18,386 nucleotides of DNA from Lachnoclostridium sp. UBA6475 (lineage in GTDB: Bacteria > Bacillota > Clostridia > Lachnospirales > Lachnospiraceae): NCBI GenBank assembly GCA_002435545.1, contig DJNB01000010.1:1-18386 (forward strand). The letters are read 5' to 3'. The notes beneath the pieces were generated by a model. The model made no database searches. It saw only the letters and a program-made list of their open reading frames with translations, and had not been told where the DNA came from. Shown one piece after another: positions 13,654 through 18,386 of this stretch. Numbering within the stretch: the first letter of the stretch is position 1; each line of letters opens with the position of its first letter. The position numbers were made by a program, and so were the translations under genes.

Positions 13654-15264
13654 TTAGTGATTGAGTTCAAAACGGGATGGCGTGATAAAGGAAAGCGGGC
13701 AGTCAGATTTTCTGGTGTTCAGATAATCTTCCAGCATGCTCTGGACATCACGGTTTGCCTCATCCGCGTTCAACGTATTTCTGGTTTTTTCCATTTCCTT
13801 CTGCATATAGTTTGTGCTGGAAGCGTCGTGGCTGTAGCCGTCAAAACCAGCCATAGCAATCGATGCGACGTCGAGTTCATCCAACAGACGGAGCAGAAGG
13901 ATACCGGAGTTGTCAAGCTGATCCCAGCCACATTTTACGAGGCGTGTAAAATCAAGAATTACCTGATTTTTGTTCTCTTCATTTGTGACATTGGAAGTCA
14001 CGATCTTTTTGTATTCGCTGAAACGGCTTGAACTCTTCCAGTAATTGTAACGTTTTTTATTGCTGAAATATGCATAATTGATCGGATAATCATGTGACAA
14101 AAGGTTTACACTGATCACGATCGGATGTTTCTCTTCGCAGTATTTCAAAATCTCATCTTTGTGTGTGACGATACTGTGACCGGGCAGGAGCATGAGGATA
14201 TCCTTGCCTTGAAGAGATTCACGGAGCTGCGTAACCTCTTTTTCATCGTCACGGATAATTCCCACATATTCCATGTAAGTTTTTTCCAAAAGATCATAGT
14301 CATAACGTTTTCGCGCATCACCGCCGATACGGTTCAGGATATAGTTGATATCGCGGCTGGAGATGCCGGCCTTTGCCGTAAGGTAGGAAATGTTGTTGAC
14401 ATGGGCGCTGTACGATCCGGCAAGATAATAAGGGATCGAGTAACCCCATGTACAGGTGTTTCGGATACCATCAATGTAGTTGTCGATCAGATCGAGTACC
14501 GTGTCGATATCGTATCCGGAATTGTATTTGCGGTTCATATACTGCATGATCAGCTCCGTATTGGTGTTACCGGCACCACGTCCCATACCTGCCATCGTTC
14601 CGTCAATAACGATCTTTCGGAGTCCCTGGGTCATGTCGATAAATTCCTGCGACAGAGAGAAGGACATCTGCAGATTGTTATGCGAGTGGAATCCGATACG
14701 GGATGCCGCATTCAGATTCTGATTTACAAGGTAAAATACGCGGCGCAGATCCTCTTTGTACATGGAACCAAACGTATCAACAAGAGAAAATGCATAAGGT
14801 TCCAGCGGATTGATCATTTCAATCAATTCCAAAAGTTCGGCGTCGGTGTAACCAAGTACATCGACCGGCTGAACATAAAGTTTGTATCCTTTTTCTACAA
14901 TGCTTTTGCAGAAATCAATGACGTCGTAACGTTCATTTTTGAAAAAGCAGGCACGGACACCGTCGATGGAAGTGCCGTCAAATGGCTCCAGATTGGAGAT
15001 GGTATAACGGCTGTAGTCGGCAAGACATACGTAAGATGTCTGGCGGCGGTCCTCCGGTAAGAAAGGACGGAGCTGTGCCGCATTGTTGAAGATCGTGCTG
15101 CCTTTCTGATGAGGCTCGTCTTTCAAAAATCCACATTCTACGACATCAATGCCACTTTCGGAAAGTCCCTTGATCATTCCTTTGATTACTGTATTTCCAA
15201 ATTGTGCATCTACGAGATAGCCACCATCGCGCAGTGTGCAGTCAAGTAATTGTACTCGTTTCAT
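13654..15264 (-). CDS. DRE-TIM metallolyase (HMGL-like aldolase) with C-terminal DUF115/GT42-like domain
   Basis: This 536-residue protein begins with the signature LLDCTLRDGGY (R12, D13) of the DRE-TIM superfamily, relatives of 4-hydroxy-2-oxovalerate aldolase that form or break a bond between pyruvate-type enolates and aldehydes. Metal-binding histidines are at H193 and H195 (GFHSHNN), and the loop GMGRGAGNTNTE is at 226-237. The barrel ends near 330. Residues about 351-520 are extra: a GKDILMLLPGHSI strand-loop, YAYFSNKKRY at 398-406 and SGILLLRLL...IAMAGFDGYS at 453-478, a pattern I read as a DUF115/GT42-like Rossmann domain. AGGAGG lies 5 bases before the ATG. Its position between kdsB-like and kdsC-like genes suggests it builds the carbon skeleton of a 3-deoxy-ulosonic acid. 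Other uses of the aldolase are possible. Confidence 0.85.
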   Translation of the reverse strand: MKRVQLLDCTLRDGGYLVDAQFGNTVIKGMIKGLSESGIDVVECGFLKDEPHQKGSTIFNNAAQLRPFLPEDRRQTSYVCLADYSRYTISNLEPFDGTSIDGVRACFFKNERYDVIDFCKSIVEKGYKLYVQPVDVLGYTDAELLELIEMINPLEPYAFSLVDTFGSMYKEDLRRVFYLVNQNLNAASRIGFHSHNNLQMSFSLSQEFIDMTQGLRKIVIDGTMAGMGRGAGNTNTELIMQYMNRKYNSGYDIDTVLDLIDNYIDGIRNTCTWGYSIPYYLAGSYSAHVNNISYLTAKAGISSRDINYILNRIGGDARKRYDYDLLEKTYMEYVGIIRDDEKEVTQLRESLQGKDILMLLPGHSIVTHKDEILKYCEEKHPIVISVNLLSHDYPINYAYFSNKKRYNYWKSSSRFSEYKKIVTSNVTNEENKNQVILDFTRLVKCGWDQLDNSGILLLRLLDELDVASIAMAGFDGYSHDASSTNYMQKEMEKTRNTLNADEANRDVQSMLEDYLNTRKSDCPLSFITPSRFELNH

Positions 15265-15292
15265 AGTAACCTCCTAAAATTTCGTGTTAATA

Positions 15293-16033
15293 TTAGTCTA
15301 ATACATCAATTCCCTTAATAACACGCTCTACTTTTTCGATATGTTCCGGCAGATCGACGCCGATCGAAGAGTGTTTGGTTTCTTTTAATCTCATTTTGTA
15401 GCCGCGTTCCATGGCGCGAAGCGGCTCAATGCCTTCGCCAAGTTCCAGTTCTGTCTGTGACATTTTGGAAAATTCTTCCAAAAACTCCCGCTTGTAAGCA
15501 TAGATTCCGACATGACGGAATACGCGCGCAAGTTTTCCGTCTTTTACATTGGATGGAATGACAGAGCGGGAAAAATACATCGCATCGCCTTTCTGGTCGG
15601 TGACAACTTTTACTGTGCTTGTTGCCTTGATCTCATCCGGATCGGTAATCTCTTTTTTCAAACTGCCAAAGGTAACGGTCTCATCTTCCAAAAAGATGGA
15701 AATTACTTCCTGGATCATCTCCGGATTGATAACCGGCTCGTCGCCCTGGATATTGACAAAGAGATCGCCTTCCACTTTGGTCGCCACCTCGGCTACACGG
15801 TCAGAACCGGTTTCGTGTTTGTCCGAAGTCATGATAACTTTCATGTCGTGTTCTTTGCACGCAGCTTCAATGCGGTCATCGTCCGTAGCTACATAAACTT
15901 CATCAAATTCCGGCACTTTTTTTGCCTGCTGGTATACCCACCAGATCATCGGTTTACCACAGATGTCTACCAATGGTTTTCCCGGAAAACGGCTTGATTT
16001 GTATCTTGCTGGAATAACTCCAATTATCTTCAT
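15293..16033 (-). CDS. kdsB: 3-deoxy-manno-octulosonate cytidylyltransferase (KdsB-like)
   Basis: This 246-residue protein closely follows KdsB, which joins CTP and Kdo to give CMP-Kdo and pyrophosphate. The N-terminal nucleotide loop GVIPARYKSSRFPGKPL is at 5-21, VATDDDRI at 48-55, the sugar-site pattern TSDKHETGSDRVAEV at 69-83, and NIQGDEP at 94-100 with the Mg-binding Asp. FRHVGIYAYK and a late E-x-LRAMERG are also present, and the length fits. Kdo is typical of Gram-negative outer membranes, so finding it in an apparently Gram-positive genome suggests use in a capsule or teichoic-acid-like polymer, and the real substrate may be a Kdo relative. The gene starts 6 bases after the transferase stop, with AAAGGA overlapping that gene's end, and the aldolase follows 28 bases later. 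Confidence 0.92.
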   Translation of the reverse strand: MKIIGVIPARYKSSRFPGKPLVDICGKPMIWWVYQQAKKVPEFDEVYVATDDDRIEAACKEHDMKVIMTSDKHETGSDRVAEVATKVEGDLFVNIQGDEPVINPEMIQEVISIFLEDETVTFGSLKKEITDPDEIKATSTVKVVTDQKGDAMYFSRSVIPSNVKDGKLARVFRHVGIYAYKREFLEEFSKMSQTELELGEGIEPLRAMERGYKMRLKETKHSSIGVDLPEHIEKVERVIKGIDVLD

Positions 16034-16039
16034 ATTTAC

Positions 16040-18133
16040 TCATCCTTTCTGTTTGTGCGGCGGTCGTTCGGAGGCTAATACATCTTCCAGTTTGACACGG
16101 GGGAAGATCTCCAGATTTCCACCACGGGTTGCATTATATATTTTAATGCCGTGTTTATCAGCATATTTCTTTAACAGACGATATACATCCATCGATCGGT
16201 CAATGATATGTTCTCCGATCTGTTCTGTCGTGACATTTTCCTTGTTCATACGTTCTTTGATACGGGAAATGTCAGTCTGGGCAATTTCCTTCGTTGTATA
16301 GTTATCGGTAAAATGACCGCCGGCGGCGTGAGGGTTGGTACAGTCTACGCCGAGCAGGTAAATTTCGGAAAATCCCATATGAAAAGCAAACTCTGCGGCA
16401 AGGGAAAGAACCGTTGCCTTTACCATACAATAGGAAAAAATATTTCCTTTTACTTTGTAGCGTTCACTGGCAATCGTGTGTACATATGTCGTTTCCAGTG
16501 TCCGTTTGGTCATTTTGCGATAGGTTTTTTCTATGGTAAACAGCGGTGATTTTACGTTGTTGTAAAGTTCATCACGCAGTTTTGTCGCATAGATGCTGTC
16601 GGATACGCAGTGAAAACTTGGGCGCCAGTCCGTTTGGTCAAATATTTTATATACCATATTGGTACCAAATGTGTACTCGTTAATCAGCATATGCAGATCG
16701 TCAGGACTCAGACTTGGTCCGTTTCCGATCAAAAAGCAGCGTTCGCCCTTGTGTGAATCTTTCATATTTAAAAGACGCCGGCTGTTGTTGTTGAGAAAGA
16801 GACCGTGCTTGTTGAAAAATCCACCAATATTGTATTTAATGATCAGATATACGATATGAATACGGTTTAGGGTACGCTTATAATTGAGTACCAGTTTTTC
16901 CCAAATTCCCTTTTTGTGAGGGGGGATCAGGATGCAGCTGTCAATGACGCGCCGGGCAGCCTGCCCATCTTCCCACGGATTAAATTTATCGTGGAATGCC
17001 CGGTATTTTTTGTCGGTGGCATAGTCAAAATGTGAGATGCCATCAACAATTGCTTTTGCCAATTCTTCTTCGGTTTTTGTGATTGGTCCCGGAAGTTCCT
17101 CCAGGTCAAAATAAAAACCACGGATTTCCCGCTCATAGCGTTCCAGGTCATACATATGAAATACCATGGGACGCTTCAGTACACTATAATCAAACATGGT
17201 AGAGGAGTAATCGGTGATCATCAGGTCACTGATCAAATACAGATCATTGAGATCGTCTGCCTCTGTCACGTCGAAAATACGGTCGGTTTCCTGAATGACT
17301 TCGGAAGTTCCTACCTGATGATGCGCCCGGAATAATAAAACGTAGTTTTCCGGTAAAAGATCCATCAATTTTCCAAGATTTACCGGGCTTTCATATTGGA
17401 AGCCATGTCCGTTTTGATATTCATTGTCGCGCCAGGTCGGGGTGTATAAGATCACTTTGGCACCTTCCGGGATACCGAGTGATTTTTTAAATGCTGCAGT
17501 TTCTTCCTCGGATGCCGTAAACAAAGCGTCGTTGCGCGGATATCCGCAATTGATGAACAGCCCGTCCTTTGCCGGATCCACATCAAATGCAGTCGAAATC
17601 TTTTCCGTGTAATAAGGAGAAGGTGACAGGAAATGTGTTACCTTCTTTCCCTTGATGCGGTAACGGCGGTGCATCCGTTCCTTTGACTGACGTGGATCGC
17701 TGTCGGTTGTGATGTCACAGCCAAGCCGTTTTAAAGGGGTTCCATGCCAGGTTTCAATATAAATCTGATGCCGTCCCGGAATCAAAAAATCCGGAATGCT
17801 TACATTGTTTATCCAAAAACGCGAAGCGGCATAATAGCGAAAATATTCCGAACTTCCTTTTTTTACCAGTATCGTATGTGGGTTTTTCAAGAGATCCTCG
17901 TGTTCGGATGGCTTGGAAAAAGCCCATACAAAAGTATAATCGCGAAATGTGTCATCTTTCAGCATTTCTTCATAGATTGCCCGGACACTGTCGCCACAGC
18001 GTTTGCCATGATAGGACTCGAACATTACCATTTTGTCCTGTGTCATGAAAAAGATACGATTTATTTTAAATTTTATGCGGTTTTTCAGCCAGGAAAGATC
18101 CTGCTTCCATTTATATTTCTGTCGTTCATTCAT
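16040..18133 (-). CDS. CDP-glycerol glycerophosphotransferase fused to a DUF115/GT42-like domain
   Basis: This 697-residue protein has a TagB/TagF-type domain over about 30-405: TWHGTPLKRLG at 128-138 with active-site H130, a second histidine region FRAHH at 268-272, and SDLMITDYSS at 302-311. Such enzymes move glycerol phosphate or ribitol phosphate from a CDP donor to a growing polymer at the inner face of the membrane. A basic linker (about 405-455) leads to a second domain with IGNGPSL at 469-475, ATVLSLAAEFAFHMG...LLGVD near 573-597 and YNATRGGNLEIFPRV at 666-680, as in DUF115/MptE-like proteins and GT42 sialyltransferases. That domain may transfer the CMP-activated sugar made by its neighbours. 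It is the first gene of the leftward operon, with GGAG 11 bases before the ATG. Confidence 0.9.
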   Translation of the reverse strand: MNERQKYKWKQDLSWLKNRIKFKINRIFFMTQDKMVMFESYHGKRCGDSVRAIYEEMLKDDTFRDYTFVWAFSKPSEHEDLLKNPHTILVKKGSSEYFRYYAASRFWINNVSIPDFLIPGRHQIYIETWHGTPLKRLGCDITTDSDPRQSKERMHRRYRIKGKKVTHFLSPSPYYTEKISTAFDVDPAKDGLFINCGYPRNDALFTASEEETAAFKKSLGIPEGAKVILYTPTWRDNEYQNGHGFQYESPVNLGKLMDLLPENYVLLFRAHHQVGTSEVIQETDRIFDVTEADDLNDLYLISDLMITDYSSTMFDYSVLKRPMVFHMYDLERYEREIRGFYFDLEELPGPITKTEEELAKAIVDGISHFDYATDKKYRAFHDKFNPWEDGQAARRVIDSCILIPPHKKGIWEKLVLNYKRTLNRIHIVYLIIKYNIGGFFNKHGLFLNNNSRRLLNMKDSHKGERCFLIGNGPSLSPDDLHMLINEYTFGTNMVYKIFDQTDWRPSFHCVSDSIYATKLRDELYNNVKSPLFTIEKTYRKMTKRTLETTYVHTIASERYKVKGNIFSYCMVKATVLSLAAEFAFHMGFSEIYLLGVDCTNPHAAGGHFTDNYTTKEIAQTDISRIKERMNKENVTTEQIGEHIIDRSMDVYRLLKKYADKHGIKIYNATRGGNLEIFPRVKLEDVLASERPPHKQKG

Positions 18134-18189
18134 GATAGTTTGTTCTCCAAATTCAATCTAAAACAGTGTGGCACAATGTACCAGAATTT

Positions 18190-18218
18190 ATTTTACCATA
18201 CTGTTACCATTCTTGCAA
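18190..18218 (-). promoter_or_regulatory. Promoter of the leftward glycan operon with direct repeats in its spacer
   Basis: Read leftward, TTGCAA (18218-18213) and TAAAAT (18195-18190) are 17 bases apart. On the + strand TTACCAT occurs at 18193-18199 and 18204-18210, 11 bases apart, one helical turn, so both face the same side. An imperfect dyad at 18169-18183 lies near the expected transcription start. Confidence 0.6.
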
Positions 18219-18224
18219 ATATAT

Positions 18225-18253
18225 TTGACTTTTTTGCGTCAGATAGGTACAAT
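18225..18253 (+). promoter_or_regulatory. Promoter of the rightward glycosyltransferase gene
   Basis: TTGACT at 18225-18230 and TACAAT at 18248-18253 are 17 bases apart. It is back to back with the leftward promoter, with only 6 bases between the two -35 elements. GGAGG at 18283-18287 is 7 bases before the ATG. Confidence 0.72.
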
Positions 18254-18294
18254 AAGGATAGATAAAATTGTGTATATATGACGGAGGAAAATTT

Positions 18295-18386
18295 ATGAGT
18301 GAAAAATGTACGCTGTATCTTGTTGTGCCCTGTTATAATGAGCAGGAGGTACTGACAGAGACAAACCGCCAGCTTTTGGAAAAGAT
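18295..18386 (+). CDS. Family 2 glycosyltransferase (3' truncated by window edge)
   Basis: Only about 30 residues are present. After MSEKCT comes LYLVVPCYNEQEVL, the first strand and nucleotide-binding loop of GT2 enzymes, in the form usual for undecaprenyl- or dolichyl-phosphate glycosyltransferases (GtrB/DPM1-like). Those enzymes load a sugar onto a lipid carrier. The start is firm, with GGAGG 7 bases upstream and a good promoter. Its divergent placement next to the glycan operon suggests a cell-envelope role, but the acceptor and sugar cannot be told. Confidence 0.85.
   Translation, partial: MSEKCTLYLVVPCYNEQEVLTETNRQLLEK

Noticed and set aside
14125..15060. Long open frame on the + strand (311 codons)
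   Set aside because: It lies wholly antisense to the aldolase, which has clear motifs. The translation has no recognisable domain and no proper ribosome binding site, so it is a codon-bias shadow.

Overview
The window reads as a chromosomal segment of a Gram-positive anaerobe of the Clostridia, most likely Lachnospiraceae. This is inferred from the moderate-to-low GC, near-universal AGGAGG-type ribosome binding sites, tight ATGA-overlapping operons, and families common there (DUF1848, LUD, AAA/DUF4143, teichoic-acid-type transferases). No RNA genes, CRISPR arrays or complete insertion sequences were seen. No gap between genes exceeds about 235 bases.

Left part (1-3849, + strand): the tail of an unidentified gene, a streptothricin-acetyltransferase-like GNAT protein, a class II Fic protein, a zinc-dependent phospholipase C-like protein, a LUD-domain protein and a second GNAT protein. 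The Fic gene is AT-rich, has its own promoter with dyad repeats, and lies between two exact 17-bp copies of the end of the first GNAT gene. The sequence just after Fic is a patchwork of pieces seen elsewhere in the window, so this block looks rearranged.

Middle part (3850-6823, + strand): a strong hairpin, four 23-bp tandem repeats running into a promoter, then an AAA/DUF4143 ATPase, a DUF1848 protein with a radical-SAM-type cysteine cluster, and a HIT-family hydrolase. The last two are translationally coupled.

Lipid operon (6977-10984, + strand): an 841-residue fusion of acyl-adenylating ligase, acyl carrier protein and PlsC acyltransferase, then a HAD 5'-nucleotidase-like protein, then a second PlsC-like acyltransferase. 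All three genes overlap. The fusion can be read as a machine that activates a fatty acid, holds it on a built-in carrier and transfers it to a lipid acceptor.

Toxin-antitoxin-like module (11128-13066, + strand, AT-rich): an XRE-type repressor, an ImmA/IrrE metallopeptidase and a protein with PIN-nuclease-like features, behind two promoters, one with an internal palindrome.

Surface-glycan operon (18133 down to 13135, - strand): a CDP-glycerol-type glycerophosphotransferase fused to a DUF115/GT42-like domain, a KdsB-like CMP-sugar synthetase, a DRE-TIM aldolase with an extra C-terminal domain, and a KdsC-like phosphatase. No KdsA is present. I infer a route to a CMP-activated 3-deoxy-ulosonic acid in which the aldolase makes the carbon-carbon bond, feeding a teichoic-acid-like polymer. 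This is the strongest candidate for an undescribed system, with the XRE-ImmA-PIN module second. A divergent promoter drives a partial family 2 glycosyltransferase at the right edge.
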